DNA of 64,000 nt from NCBI RefSeq assembly GCF_048544455.1, contig NC_133529.1, positions 59,714,271 through 59,778,270 of the forward strand, written 5' to 3'. A program made the position numbers and the translations under genes. This DNA is from Silene latifolia. Lineage: Eukaryota; Streptophyta; Magnoliopsida; Caryophyllales; Caryophyllaceae. The notes under the pieces were generated by a model. It was not told the origin of the DNA. It saw only the letters and a program-made list of their open reading frames with translations, and did not search any database. Positions 12,040-23,442 of this stretch are shown here, in pieces. Each line of letters opens with the position of its first letter. The first letter of the stretch is position 1.

Positions 12040-12875
12040 ATGTTGACGGTTCCCATCGATCCTCCTAGGATGATGTTCAGGGAGCCTTCTGAGGCAGAGA
12101 GGGAGGCTGACTTGGCTGGCGTCGGTGGTGACGCCCTCCTTCTTCCTGGCGAGGACTACTCGGCGTTCCTCTACGGGAGGTTGGCATACTGGCCGGTAGT
12201 GGTGAGCATCTTTACTCTTCTTCTTTACTTGATTTTTTTTGAGAACTTATGATGAAAGATCATCGATTAATGAGAAATATTTGGCTTCACAAGAGGTTGA
12301 GGTGGCGGGCATCGAGCCCCCAGAGTACCCCGAGACCCTCGAGTACACTGACGCGACCGGGAGGACGACGATCTCCGAGCTGCGTGACTTTGACGTGGTT
12401 TGTGACGGATGCTTGGCCTCGGACGACCGGGCAAAAGATCTCGATTCGGAGGGTGAGCCTCTGACTTGTATAATTTTTGTGTAAGAACACGTTTGATTGA
12501 ACTTTATTAAATTTATTGAGAACTTCCTTTTGAAAATGCAAGTTGCGCCGTCTCGGTTCGTGGTGCTATGGAGGGTGGCCAACTGGCTGCGAGCTACTGC
12601 CGTCGAGGCACTTGTCGGCGGTCGAGGTCGTCAGGTATGAACCTTATGCTTATTTCATTTTTTATTTTTAATTCCCTTGTAATTGTTTGGAATGATTTGA
12701 CACGATTGACATGAGCCAATTTTGTTGTTGTTTACAGGGGGACCGCGAGCTGGAGCGAGAGTTGACCCAGTCTCGGGAGGAGACAGCTCGCTTGTTGAGG
12801 GAGCTCGAGGTTCGGGACGCCGAGATTGCCGCTCTTGCGGCAAGAGTTGCGGAACTGGAGGGCGACCAGCAGTAG
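12040..12875 (+). pseudogene. Plant mobile domain (PMD) gene, 3' half
   Basis: This continues exon 4 directly after the Copia target duplication (C-S-R-D-M-L-T-V-P-I-D-P-P-R-M-M across the junction without the insert). The exons are 12045-12201, 12296-12452, 12543-12634 and 12738-12875, all with GT..AG borders and phases that sum correctly. The last exon encodes a heptad-like coiled coil rich in E, R and L (E-L-E-R-E-L-T-Q-S, then A-A-L-A-A-R-V-A-E-L-E) and stops at TAG 12873-12875. No lesion is visible in this half, so the intact splicing frame argues that the gene was functional until fairly recently. Confidence 0.72.
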
Positions 12876-13609
12876 CTTTGCTTTGTTTTTGTAGACTTGC
12901 ACATTTGTACATTTTGGACCTTGATTTTGGACTTTTGTTTGGGGCGAGAGCCCCCAGTTTGCTGTACATTTCCTTGTTTGGTGTATATAAGATGGCCTGA
13001 GAGCCTTTGCTGCTGGGTTGTGTTGCTTGTATCTGCAAGTTAGCTTTGAACAGGTTTGGTAGATGACGGTTTACGACGTTATGCTGCCGAAATTTACATA
13101 GAAATCACGCAAAACATTCATTTGTATATACATATGGCCTTAATTAGCGCGAAATGAAAGACTCGAAAGAAATGCAAAAAATGCAAAAATTTTGCTGGAA
13201 ATGACCGGACGGTAGGGAGGGTTACCCCTAAAAAAAAAAGAAAAATAGAAATCTATAAGTTAGAAATGTAGAAATGGAATTAAGAAATTGAAATTAATAT
13301 ATAAATGTTGAAATTCGGTAAATTGAAAATTATTTTCTAAAGTAAATGAATTAAATGAGAAATGTAAATGAATTAAAATGAATTAAAACAAAAATTATTC
13401 CCTAAAATGAAAATGAAAATTATTTCCTAAAATGAAAATGTGCACGTGTGGTAAAATGGCGAAAATGTCGATGTCGCTTCGAAATTCGTGCCCGCGGAAT
13501 TAGGAAACTTGAAACATGGAAATTTTCACGTATTTACCAAAATAATAACCCGTAGGAATAGGAAATTATTCGTCATGGAATTAGGAAAGATCCAACGCGG
13601 AAAATCACA
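12876..13609. other. AT-rich spacer between PMD and DUF7745 genes
   Basis: No gene is seen. It holds a possible 3' UTR of the PMD gene, the repeated 15-mer at 13081-13095, an A-rich run near 13230 and low-complexity AAATGAAATTAA sequence to about 13440. The 3' LTR of the Tat element to the right was expected about here but is not recognisable. Confidence 0.5.
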
Positions 13610-13760
13610 TAAGTGAAGCTGAGGAAGAGGTGCAGCATGAGCTGCGTCCCTTTGAAGAGGCGCAGCGGGTGCTGCGCCTTTTCCCAAGGTGTTCTGCTCT
13701 GGCAGATTTTTGGAAACAGAAATTAGTATAAATAGAAACGCGGATGGAGCTTTTATTCAC
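13610..13760 (+). promoter_or_regulatory. Promoter of the antisense DUF7745 gene, LTR-like
   Basis: Two GCGCAGC..GCTGCGC-type inverted repeats lie at about 13627-13685, followed by TATAAATA at 13727-13734, 87 bp before the ATG. The blocks TGCTGCGCCTTTTCC and ATTAGTATAAATAGA also occur, in the same order, in the Tat LTR promoter at 59760-59892. This suggests the antisense gene uses a promoter related to or derived from the LTR. Confidence 0.65.
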
Positions 13761-13820
13761 ATAATTCTTCCGTCTCTTCTTCGTCTTATTACATAAAATT
13801 CTCAAAAGAAACTTTTCATC

Positions 13821-15354
13821 ATGAATACTTTGGAGATTCGCTTGAAGGAATGGACCAACGAATTTTCGAACATGGAAAAATATGATATGGGTGCCTATAA
13901 CCTTGGATCATTGTTGAGTTTGAGGCTAATCAAGGTTGTTAAACCGTTCTTGGATGCTTGTCTTGATTATTGGGACCCGAATTATCACCTTTTTGCGTTC
14001 CCTGGAGGTGACATTTGCCCATTTCCTGAAGAAATTGCTGCGGTTGGTGGGTGGGATCCCGAACATTTGCCTGCCATTCCTTCTACTTCGCAAGGGTACA
14101 AGAGCAAATTTAGAGATTTGTTTGGGTTGACTAGACTTGAGGTAGACAGTCTAGTTACCTCGAAAGGAGTGAGAATGCTGGACTTCATAGACCGATTCAT
14201 AAATAGGGCCGACCCCACCGTTTCTTATGTTGCTAGGCGGAGGGCATTTGGGTTTTGCCTTTTGCATGCGTATGTCTTCCAAGGGCATGTTGATGAAGAC
14301 TTGAGAGGTGATCCCCGTCTTCTAGTCCTTGTTGAGCAAATGGAGCTGCGCAGGAGCCCAGCTTGTTTATGCTTAGGAGAGATCTTGTTGGGCTTGGATA
14401 ATAGGAAATCCAACCGCGACCTACCGTATTTGGGAAGTCCCATCATCTTGCAGGTAAAACAACACTTTCTTTCTTTTTTTCTTTTTCTTTTCGTTGTTTT
14501 TTTTTCGTTTTTTTTTTTTCGTTTTTTTTTTCGTTTTTTTTTTTTTTCGTTTTATGTCTAATACCTGCTTTTGGTAGGTTTGGCTTATGGAACGGCTTCG
14601 ATTGATCGAGCCCCCAGTTCATGTTCCTTCTTACCATGCCCGCTCGATTGCGATGAGGACGAGGTTGTACATGGTGGACTTCACTAAGTCAGTGATTCTT
14701 TGGAAGAATAAACTGAAGAGTGAGGATGGTCCTTTGATTATGTGGGTCGTACCGTGGTGGCACCTCAAATCCGTCATTGGAGTGTCTTCTTTGGATCCTA
14801 CTAGGTTCGTGCGCATTCCTAGCCTAGAATTCATGGTGTGTATCTTCTCGGAAAGATTGATGAGACAAATCGGAATGAAGCAGATGATCCCGAAGCTGGA
14901 TACCGTTGCGCAGACCGTTGTGGCACTTACCACTGATAGCCGGAGGGAATGGACCATTAAATGGGCCCAAAGAAACATGTGGTTCTTGAATTTCTCCGCT
15001 AATGCCTTATGGGTGTCGGATTCTTATCTGCGATGGAGGAGAGCTACTACTCCTGAAGAACGCGAGAGATTGAGGAAGCGCGAGCCTGTGGATTACAAGG
15101 TGCACGAGGTAGAGAAAGAGAAAGAGAAGCATCTGACAGAAGCAGAAGAAGAAGCCGGGCTTCGAGTTATTCATCCTTCGAAGAAACTGAAGATCTCTCC
15201 TGTCGCGGAAATGGTGGTCGGCAAGAATGGGAAGTCGAGGCCACGAGAAAGACCATTGGTGATTAGGTCTGAAGTGGCGCAAGAGCGTCCGGGTCGAGGT
15301 CGTGACAAGAAGTGTGACAAGAATGACAAGGGCAAAGGGAAGATGGAAGAATAG
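13821..15354 (+). CDS. DUF7745-like (PMD-related) antisense accessory gene
   Basis: Two exons, 13821-14453 and 14578-15354, join in phase 0 (Q|V-W-L-M) to give 469 residues with no stop. The intron holds long T runs before a TAG acceptor. The protein matches the plant DUF7745 type as I recall it: an N-terminal L-S-L-R-L-I-K block, F-A-F-P-G-G-D-I-C-P-F-P-E-E-I, and a central R-R-R-A-F-G-F-C-L-L-H-A-Y-V-F. Motifs W-V-V-P-W-W-H-L-K-S and W-M-F-like aromatic stretches follow. The C-terminus is a lysine/arginine-rich tail that may be nuclear. The gene lies downstream of pol and antisense to it, as for extra ORFs of Tat/Retand-like elements. Its role is unknown; silencing-related or DNA-binding functions have been suggested for the PMD superfamily. 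Confidence 0.75.
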
Positions 15355-15898
15355 CCCAAGTCCTTTTATTATTATTTATTATTATTATTATTGTTGTAAT
15401 AAAAAAGGTGGGGTTTTTAGAATCCTAGCCTCTTCTATTTTGATTATGTAGCGTACTATTATTATTAGAAAATGAATGAAATAAAAAGGTTAAATGGTTA
15501 TGAAACCGTTGTGATTTTCTATTTATTATTCTTGTCGAATTCCAAATGTAATGCAAATGTCCTTCAATTTACATTTTTGAAAATGATGGGTTGTATCCTG
15601 TGAAGGATTGCCTACGTATTCACTTAGAAAATGAAATCAAACCCTTGCGCGTAGTTCGAGTAAATGTAAAAGAATAATTGTTCTAAGCAAGAGCTTGTAA
15701 CGAACTTAGAAAATTAGCATGAGCTTTTGCTTACTCTGAAGGTGCAAATTTAGTTTATTTGATGACATGAGGATGACAAATTTGTCAAAATGCAAGAGCA
15801 CAGTGACATTAGCTTATTTCAGCTTGGTCAGGGGCCGGTTTATTTAGTGCCACAAGAGGGACACGTGGGGTTACGCGAGGCGCGTTTTTGTTCCTATT
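15355..15898. other. Spacer between DUF7745 gene and integrase end
   Basis: This is the shared 3' region of two convergent genes, the DUF7745 gene (+) and pol (-). It begins with a short ATT-rich microsatellite (15361-15395). No further gene or clear polypurine tract was identified. Confidence 0.5.
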
Positions 15899-17580
15899 CT
15901 AGGCATAGTACCGTTTCAATTGGTCAAGGTTCGTCGGGTTGGAGAACTCATTCCCATCTAGGTCTGTGATTCTAACTGCACCCCCCGAAAGTATGGATTT
16001 GACTAGAAAAGGTCCGGCCCAATTAGGTTTGAATTTTCCCCGTGGATCGACAGGTAAAAGAGCTCTAACCGATTTGAGCACTAAGTCTCCTTCCTTGATG
16101 TTTTTGGGCTTAACCCTTTTGTTGAAAGCTTGTTTGATACGGGCTTGGTATGTTTGGACATTATATAAGGCGCGTAGCCTGCGTTCATCCAGGAGGATGA
16201 GTTCTTCATATCTATCCCTTTTCCAATCAACTTCTGGGATTTGACTCTCGAGTAAGATACGCAAGGATGGTATCTCTAGCTCAACTGGTTGTACAGCCTC
16301 CATGCCGTAGGTCAAATAGAAAGGAGTAGCCCCAGTGGGCGTCCTAACAGATGTACGATATCCCCACAGAGCAAAGGGTATCTTGCTTGGCCAATCTCGA
16401 TAGTTGTCAATCATTTTCTTGAGAATTGTGACAACGTTCTTATTTGCTGCCTCTACCGCACCATTAGTCTGTGGTCTATAGGGCGAAGAGTGGTGATGCC
16501 TAATTTTGTACTTGGCTAGCAATTGCTCAGTCTCAGCTTGGAAATGGGATCCATTATCACTAATGATCTCATGCGGGCAACCATATCGACAGATGATGTT
16601 GTATTGTATGAACTTTGCCACATTTTTGGCCGTGAGACTGGTGTAGGAAGCCGCTTCCACCCACTTGGTAAAATAGTCAATTGCCACTAAGATGAAACAG
16701 TGGCCTCCTGTTCGGTTGGGGTTATCTTCCGATTATGTCAATTCCCAGTGCGAGAAAATGGCCAAGGAGATGTCATCGTATAGAGCAATGAAGGAGGGAC
16801 ATGTTGTACATTCCCGAAGATTTGGCAATTGTGGCAATGTCTTACATATTTGATGCAATCGGATTCCATTGTGGTCCAATAATATCCCAAACGTGTGATT
16901 TTCTTTGCCATCATGGGCCCACTCATGTGAGGATCGCATTCTCCGTCGTGGACTTCTTCCATCACCTTTCGCGCCTGTGAATGATCAAGGCAACGTAAGA
17001 TTACACCAAGAGGTGTTCTTTTGTATAACTCTCCTTGCATGAGAACGTATTGGGAAGCGAGTAGGCGTATAGCACGTTGTCCCCTCTTGTCCATATCCGG
17101 TGGATAGGTACCATTGAGCTTGAAATTCAGGATTTCTTGGAACCAGGGTTCTTGCGCGATCTCCTCTTCATCGGTGATTTGATGCACATAAGCCGGCTCC
17201 GACCGTCGTGCGATGCATAAAGGCATTTCCATCATGTTATCTGGCATATTAATGAAAGATGCGAGTTTTGCAAGAGCATCTGCAAATTGATTTTCCTCTC
17301 GAGGTAGGTGTAGATAGGTTACGTGATCAAAGAATTGAGCAACTTGGTCTATTCTAGCCTGATAAGGTGCGAGGCTTTCGCTTCGGATTTTCCAAGATCC
17401 TGTAATTTGGTTGATGATTAGTGATGAATCCCCATGCACGCGAAGATTTTTAATGCATAACCTCACTGCCGCTTGTAGTCCAATGAGACAAGCTTCGTAT
17501 TCTGCGGCGTTATTTGTCACCTCGAAGTCGAGTTTGACAGAGATTGGTGTATGCTCGCCTTCAGGAGAAATGAGCAACAC
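15899..17580 (-). pseudogene. Tat pol: second RNase H and integrase
   Basis: The first frame (17580-16738) carries an archaeal-type RNase H (N-N-A-A-E-Y-E-A, H-G-D-S-S-L-I-I-N-Q, F-A-D-A-L-A-K-L-A) and then the integrase HHCC zinc finger (H-D-G-E-C-D-P-H, C-H-N-C-Q). A frameshift near 16738-16690 separates it from the integrase core (16687-15899), which keeps D-Y-F-T-K-W, S-D-N-G-S-H-F and the glutamate in N-G-A-V-E-A-A-N-K. It ends in a C-terminal region with G-P-F-L-V. Two RNase H domains are a hallmark of the Tat lineage. Confidence 0.85.
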
Positions 17581-17739
17581 TCATATTCCAAATCCTCTTA
17601 AGTTTGACGCTCCATCAAAGTAAAGGTCCCAGGAGTCTACATTAGTTTGGAGTATGTCCTCGTCTGGAAATGACCAAGTATCTATTGTTTGTGCATCGTC
17701 GATGGGATTCTCTGCAAAGAATTCGGCAACGGCGCGACC

Positions 17740-19993
17740 TTATATTACTTTCAGGGGCACGTATTTGAGATCGAATTCTGAGAGCATCAAAGTCCATCTT
17801 GCTAGGCGTCCGTTGAGGACGGGTTTTTCGAAGAGGTATTTGACTGGATCCATTTTGGAGTATATTTTGACGGAGTAGCTAAGCATGTAATGGCGTAGCT
17901 TCTTCGTTGCCCACACAAGAGCGAGGCATGTCTTTTCGAGTTGTGAATATTTACACTCGTACTCCAAGAACTTCTTACTAAGGTAGTAGATAGCCCTTTC
18001 TTCATTTCCTACAGTTTGAGCTAGCATGGCACCCATGGCTGTTTCGGTTACTGTGAGATATAAACCAAGAGGTCGATATCGTTGAGGTGGCATGAGCACT
18101 GGCGGTTTGGCCAATATCTCCTTTATTTTGTCAAATGCCTTTTGACAATCATCATCCCACATGGTGTGGTCTGTCTTCTTGAGCTTCTTGAAGATAGGCT
18201 CACAAATCATTGTAAGTTTCGATATGAATCGACTTATATATTGCACTTTTCCCGGGAATCCTCGACTTCTTTTCTCGTTTGTGGTTGCGGCATTTCGATC
18301 GAGCCTTGATCTTGGAAGGGTCTATTTCTATACCTCTTTGACTAACGACGTATCTCAGGAGTTTGCCAGACGTTACCCCGAATGTGCACTTCTGAGGATT
18401 GAGCCTCATGTTGTACTTTCGTAGTCTTGCGAAAAATTTGCAAAGGTTCGCAATATGCCCCTCTCTATCCTTGAACTTGACGATCATGTCGTCTACGTAT
18501 ACCTCAACTTCTTTGTGCATCATATCATGTAAGAGTGTAGTTGCGGTGCGTTGATATGTAGCTCCGGCGTTGATTAATACAAACAGCATCACTGTATAGC
18601 AGTAGGTTCCCCATTTAGTGACAAAGGCGGTCTTATGCATATCTTCCATGGCCATTTTGATTTGATTATAACCCGCGTATCCATCCATGAAGGATAGTAA
18701 TGCGTGGTCTGCAGTATTGTCCACCAATATGTCGATGTGTAGTAGAGGGAAATTATCTTTAGGACTTGCTTTGTTTAGATCCCTAAAATCAACACAAACA
18801 CGGATTCTCCCATCCTTTTTGGGTACAGGTACTATGTTGGCTACCCAGTCAGAATACTCGGAAACTTTGATGAACCCGGCCTTGAATTGCTTATCAACTT
18901 CTTCCTTAATCTTGAGAGCCCATTCCGTTCTCATTCGTCGAAGCTTCTGTTTCACAGGTTTGAAACCTGGCTTTATCGGAATCCTATGCTCGGCGATATC
19001 CCTGTCGATTCCTGGCATGTCTTTGTAGGACCAAGCGAAAACATCTTTGAACTCGTTTAGAAGGTCTATGAAGTCGGCCCTTTCGGTAGAGCTCAAGGTA
19101 GTCCCTATCCTAAGTTCTTGGGGTTCTAGTTCGGTTCCTAAATTGATGGGTTCGGTGTCCTCTATTACTGGTCCCCCTTCCCCTTCCTGTAGTATTTCTT
19201 TGGCTACGTAGGGAGGTATTTCGATCGAGTCTGGGTCTTGGTCATCCTCAGTATCATCGTAAACAGAATTGCACTCAAGATAACACAAAGAGTAAGCAGA
19301 ACCTGATTTATTCATATTAAAGTTTGAGTAAAGTTGAAACAAAGAAGCCAACTGATCCATGGTCAGTGGCGGCAAAGGGACAGTGGTTGGGGCATTTCCC
19401 GAACTACTGTGACTACTCAAGGCTAATCTAGGAGAAACAAAGGGGACGGGGATGACGACAGGAGGAGATTTCCTAGTGACTTCTCTAGACTCCGACTTTG
19501 ACTCCGACTCCGACTCAAACTCATCGTCTTCTGGTTCTCCTTTGAACATATCTCCTTCTCCAGTGGTGAGCTTGAAGGGTCTTCCTTGATTGTTGGTCCA
19601 CTTGATCGATTTTCTCCATCCTTTCTGCTGATTTGCGTTTGTTTCTGTGATTAACGCGGTAGGGTTGAAGTGGTCGTCTTGAAGTATCATGGTAATGATC
19701 TCATCCTGCGCGGCTCTAACAAATCGATCTTCTCCGAACAACAAGCTAACAGCTTGTTCGTCTAAGCAAGGTGCTTGACGGGTTTTGACGGTAGGAACCG
19801 TTTCTGGAGGAATGAAGTAGCAATCGTGAAAGATCTCGATTCCGGTTAGCTTCCTCTCGAGATAATGCCAAGGCTCGGGAAATCCGTGAAAGAGTTCCAG
19901 GCTTCCTTCCTTAACAAAGTACCCATTTAAGGTGGGGAGATAGGGTCGCATTTGGACTCCTGTGTACTTACGGTTCTGAACTTGAGCAAGCAT
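17740..19993 (-). pseudogene. Tat pol: reverse transcriptase and RNase H1
   Basis: The long frame (19993-18200) has an acidic/serine-rich linker of about 300 residues and then the RT: V-P-K-K-D-G-R-I-R-V-C-V-D-F-R-D-L-N, Q-I-K-M-A, and the catalytic V-Y-V-D-D-M-I at about residue 505. The frame breaks in the thumb. The RNase H1-like domain follows in another frame (18246-17740; A-M-G-A-M-L-A-Q, Y-Y-L-S-K-K-F, L-V-W-A-T-K-K-L-R-H). The canonical tyrosine-rich pocket is partly replaced (V-M-L-F-V-L-I-N-A-G-A-T-Y). A stop separates this frame from the protease. Confidence 0.85.
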
Positions 19994-20047
19994 CTTGAGA
20001 ACCTCCTCTTTAGTGGGTTTGTACCCTAGTCCAAGTGGTATTCTTTT

Positions 20048-20416
20048 TTAGTTGCTTTCCTTATATGGTGCGAAGGTATTTCTTCGGATAAGGTTCAAAG
20101 GCATTCCAGGGAAGTATCCCTGGGTTTTGAGTATGTGGTTGACCACCAAGTTCGAGTAGGGATCGTAGTACAAGGGTGCCAGTTCACTTTCTATGACGCT
20201 TATGCTTTGGAAGCCCCCAAGCTCATATACTGGATCTGCGAGGACTTGATTATTTGACTTCTTTTCGATTATTGCTTTGATGGGTGACGAAGTGATCGTC
20301 ACTACTTTGCCATTTAGTGGAATCTTGATCTTTTGATGAAGGGTGGATGTCACTACTTTGGAAGCGTGAATCCAAGGTCTTCCTAGAAGTATGTTGAAGG
20401 AAGCTTCGATGTCCAC
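20048..20416 (-). pseudogene. Tat protease C-terminal part
   Basis: This frame continues directly from the gag-protease frame after an in-frame TGA at about 20446. It contains I-L-L-G-R-P-W-I-H, the second conserved block of retroviral-type aspartic proteases in Gypsy elements. It ends with TAA at 20048-20050. Ogre elements are known to separate protease from RT with an intron; no clear splice pair was worked out here, so the stop may be plain decay. Confidence 0.75.
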
Positions 20417-20446
20417 TATTTGGAAATTAACCTTTCGCTCAATTGG

Positions 20447-22645
20447 TCATGTGGCTATGGTTAGGTTAATGAGTCCTGCAACCTTTCGTCGTGTACCATC
20501 ATATGCGCGAACACCTTGATTGGTAGGGGTCCAATCCGACTCTTTCATGCCTAGTTTGTATGCCGTTTTGAGGGGTATGACGTTGACCGCAGAGCCATCA
20601 TCTACCAAGGTCATTGGCATATTTTTCTTTAGACAAATGACAGTGATGTAGAGAGCCAAGTTGTGACTAGCGCCGAAAGGCGGTAAATCTTCGTCTGAGA
20701 AAGTAATAGGATTACTTAGCTTCGGTGATTCTTGGAAGACCAAGTTAACTACATCTTCGGGTGTCGAGTTATGTGCTACATTTAGCTTAGCCAAGGCTTG
20801 CAGTAAAGCTTGGCGATGTGGGAACGAGCTTGCCACTAATTGCCAGACTGAAAGATCAGCCTTTGTCTTCTGTAATTGCTTGAGCAAATGATCAGTGGAG
20901 TCATCTTCGTTATCATTTGGTGTGACAACGTTGGTTGGACCATTTTGAGTAGTGCTTTGATATGGACGACCCGAACGAGTTAGGTGGTCCACATCTTGAT
21001 CTTCGCCATTTTGGACTATTTCTTTGACTAGGGAGTTTTCAATGAGATACTCGTCCTCATCATCGTCGGCCCATACTCCATTGATTGTAGCTAGTTTTCT
21101 CATTCTCATGATTTCATCTTCTAGTCGTATGATTTGGTCGACTAATTTATCTACCACAGCGACTATTTCTTGCATAGTAGCATTTTGAGAGAAGACTAGT
21201 GGCACATGCTCTTTAGGTGTCGCGTTGGGATCACGAGCAGTTGTCACCACATTTTCTAATTCCCAAACTTGCCTATCCACACTCCTTGCCCATGTGATGA
21301 AGTCGGAAATAGTAGGGGAGATGGTAGAGTAGAAACCTTCATTTTCGATTGCATAGATTTCATTTTCGATTGGAGAAATGAGGTGTGAACAATCTAAGGT
21401 AGATTCATCACTTGTGATCACTAGAACTCCAAGAGGATTCTGAGTGTTGTTGGGTTTACCTCCCGGCGGTATTGGCAATCGACCATCTTCAATCATGTCT
21501 TGAAGCACATTTTTCAACTTGTAGCACTTTTCTGTGTCATGTCCCTTGCCCCTATGATATTCACAGTACGAGTTCTCGTCCCAGAACTTGGATTTCCTTT
21601 CGGGTTCGGGAGTAGGTCCAATGGGTTGGAGTTTGCCTTGCTTCATTAGCCTTTTTAGAGCGTTGGCGTAAGTGTCCCCAAGATTTGTGAATTTCCTTGG
21701 TGGGGTAGTTTTCTTGGATGGCTCGAGAAGGTTAACTTCATCTGTCTTGCTAGTAGAGCCGTATGAACGGCTTGTTGAGCCTTGATATCCTCGAATTACT
21801 GTTTTGGACAAGAGTCCTTTACGGATGTCATCTTCAATCCTTGTCCCTAGTACGGTTAAGTCCTTGAAACTTTTGATGTTTTGGTATCTCAAATGGTTGG
21901 CATAAATGGGTTTAAGATTATCCACGAACTTCTCCACAAGGGTAGCCTCATCCGGGCGTTCAACTAGTTGGGTACTAGTCTTCCTCCACCTACTTAGGAA
22001 GCCGGTGAATCCTTCTTTGTCATTTTGGGTAAGAACCTCTAGAGTGCGCATGTTAACTTGGATCTCGGCATTATCCGCATATTGTTTAGAAAACTCGATT
22101 GCAGCATCTTCCCAAGTAGCGACCTTCTTATGATCTAGAGAGTAGAACCATTGCTTTGGGATAGTGTCAAGAGATGAAGGAAAGATCCTTAAGAACATCT
22201 CGGGTTTGATGCCTTTGATAGACATGTAATCCTTGAAAGCACGGATGTGGTTCAAAGGGTTCTCATGACCCTTGAATTTAGGGATATCCGTCATATTGAA
22301 GTTGGTTGGTAATTTGGCATCGACGGCCTCGTACTTACGATTATTCTCTCTATAAATATCATCCCCCTTAAGGTACATCAATTGCTCCTCTAAGTATTGG
22401 AGTCTTTTCTCAGCTACAGTCATCCCCATGAGAGGATTTTCATCCCTGGATTCATTCTCGGAGTCACCTATTACTTCACTTTCATGGGGAGGCAACCTTC
22501 CCTCTACGGCATAGATCCGGCCCTCGATGGTCTCAAGGCGGTCATGGACTTGGTCTTGGGTATCTTGGATACGGGCTAGCGCGGCTAGGATTCGATCATT
22601 ACCATCTTGAAGTTGGTTGAGGTTTGTTTCGCTGGATCCAAGCAT
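20447..22645 (-). CDS. Tat gag and N-terminal protease
   Basis: This is a 732-residue frame. It has an N-terminal coiled coil (Q-D-Q-V-H-D-R-L-E-T-I-E-G), then the retrotransposon gag domain (A-I-E-F-S-K-Q-Y-A, F-L-S-R-W-R-K), and a knuckle-like C-E-Y-H-R-G-K-G-H-D-T-E-K-C near residue 360. The protease active-site region is near residue 690 (L-V-D-D-G-S-A-V-N-V-I-P). The start ATG is the first after the leader and agrees with the coiled-coil start. The frame itself is uninterrupted, so the capsid may still be made, while the protease is cut short by TGA. Confidence 0.85.
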   Translation of the reverse strand: MLGSSETNLNQLQDGNDRILAALARIQDTQDQVHDRLETIEGRIYAVEGRLPPHESEVIGDSENESRDENPLMGMTVAEKRLQYLEEQLMYLKGDDIYRENNRKYEAVDAKLPTNFNMTDIPKFKGHENPLNHIRAFKDYMSIKGIKPEMFLRIFPSSLDTIPKQWFYSLDHKKVATWEDAAIEFSKQYADNAEIQVNMRTLEVLTQNDKEGFTGFLSRWRKTSTQLVERPDEATLVEKFVDNLKPIYANHLRYQNIKSFKDLTVLGTRIEDDIRKGLLSKTVIRGYQGSTSRSYGSTSKTDEVNLLEPSKKTTPPRKFTNLGDTYANALKRLMKQGKLQPIGPTPEPERKSKFWDENSYCEYHRGKGHDTEKCYKLKNVLQDMIEDGRLPIPPGGKPNNTQNPLGVLVITSDESTLDCSHLISPIENEIYAIENEGFYSTISPTISDFITWARSVDRQVWELENVVTTARDPNATPKEHVPLVFSQNATMQEIVAVVDKLVDQIIRLEDEIMRMRKLATINGVWADDDEDEYLIENSLVKEIVQNGEDQDVDHLTRSGRPYQSTTQNGPTNVVTPNDNEDDSTDHLLKQLQKTKADLSVWQLVASSFPHRQALLQALAKLNVAHNSTPEDVVNLVFQESPKLSNPITFSDEDLPPFGASHNLALYITVICLKKNMPMTLVDDGSAVNVIPLKTAYKLGMKESDWTPTNQGVRAYDGTRRKVAGLINLTIAT

Positions 22646-23421
22646 CTTGAAAACTGGATAAGAGATCGATGACGAATCAAAACACGATCGACCACTCTAA
22701 CACACTTGCTAAAAGAAGAAATGTTTTGACTCGTGAAGTGGGTGTGTGCCACCTGTGTTGAGTGAGTTTTGAAGAAAGACAAAGATTTTGAAAATGTGTA
22801 TCCTAGTCAACTATAGTGTAGTTGTAGGAGTGGACTCGAAGTGAGGTTTTGAAATGGGCTTGTGACCCGAATTTTGACTTGACAAACGGACAGAGTTTCG
22901 ACTGGATTTTGCGCTAATCAAATGGCCTATTTCGAAATTTTGATTAACAAAAGGGGTTTTGATTTTTGAAAAATCGTCATGGTTTTGTTTAGAAAATGGT
23001 GATCATGTAATGTACAAGCATTTATACAAGCATTATAACGGGATGCTGAGTGCATTTAAGAGGATTTTGGTTTAAAGGGTGGGTTGCCATACCGAACCAT
23101 CAAACCCGAAGTCTGTGGAGAGGCTCGTACCAAACAAGAGTAAGGCCGATTCCTAGTCCATTTCCTCAAGTAGTGAAGGCCGTTGACACAAACAAGAGTA
23201 AGCATCATGGTATGGATGACGTCAATCGCTATCCATCCTTAGGCCCAAATAAGAATTAGGACCGTTTAGACGGGACGATTGGTCGAATAGGTTGGGTTGG
23301 GCCTAGGAAGGCCGAATAAAACGGTCTAGGAAGACCGAGTTATGAAAACCGACAATTGTCTTGTACAAACTATTCCCTAACCTTGTTCAAGTTTCACCCT
23401 TAGCTACACGTAAGTGTATTA
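22646..23421 (-). other. Tat leader between PBS and gag
   Basis: This is non-coding. It is homologous to 61682-62280 in the second copy: the GGTCTTCCTAG repeats and the block that reads TTGTCAAGTCAAA on the minus strand are shared. No gene is seen. Confidence 0.6.
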
Positions 23422-23439
23422 TCCCCAGCGGAGTCGCCA
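23422..23439 (-). other. Tat primer binding site (tRNA-Arg type)
   Basis: The minus strand reads TGGCGACTCCGCTGGGGA three bases inside the LTR. This complements an arginine tRNA 3' end as used by Ogre-like elements; the tRNA is named from memory. Confidence 0.85.
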
Positions 23440-23442
23440 AAC

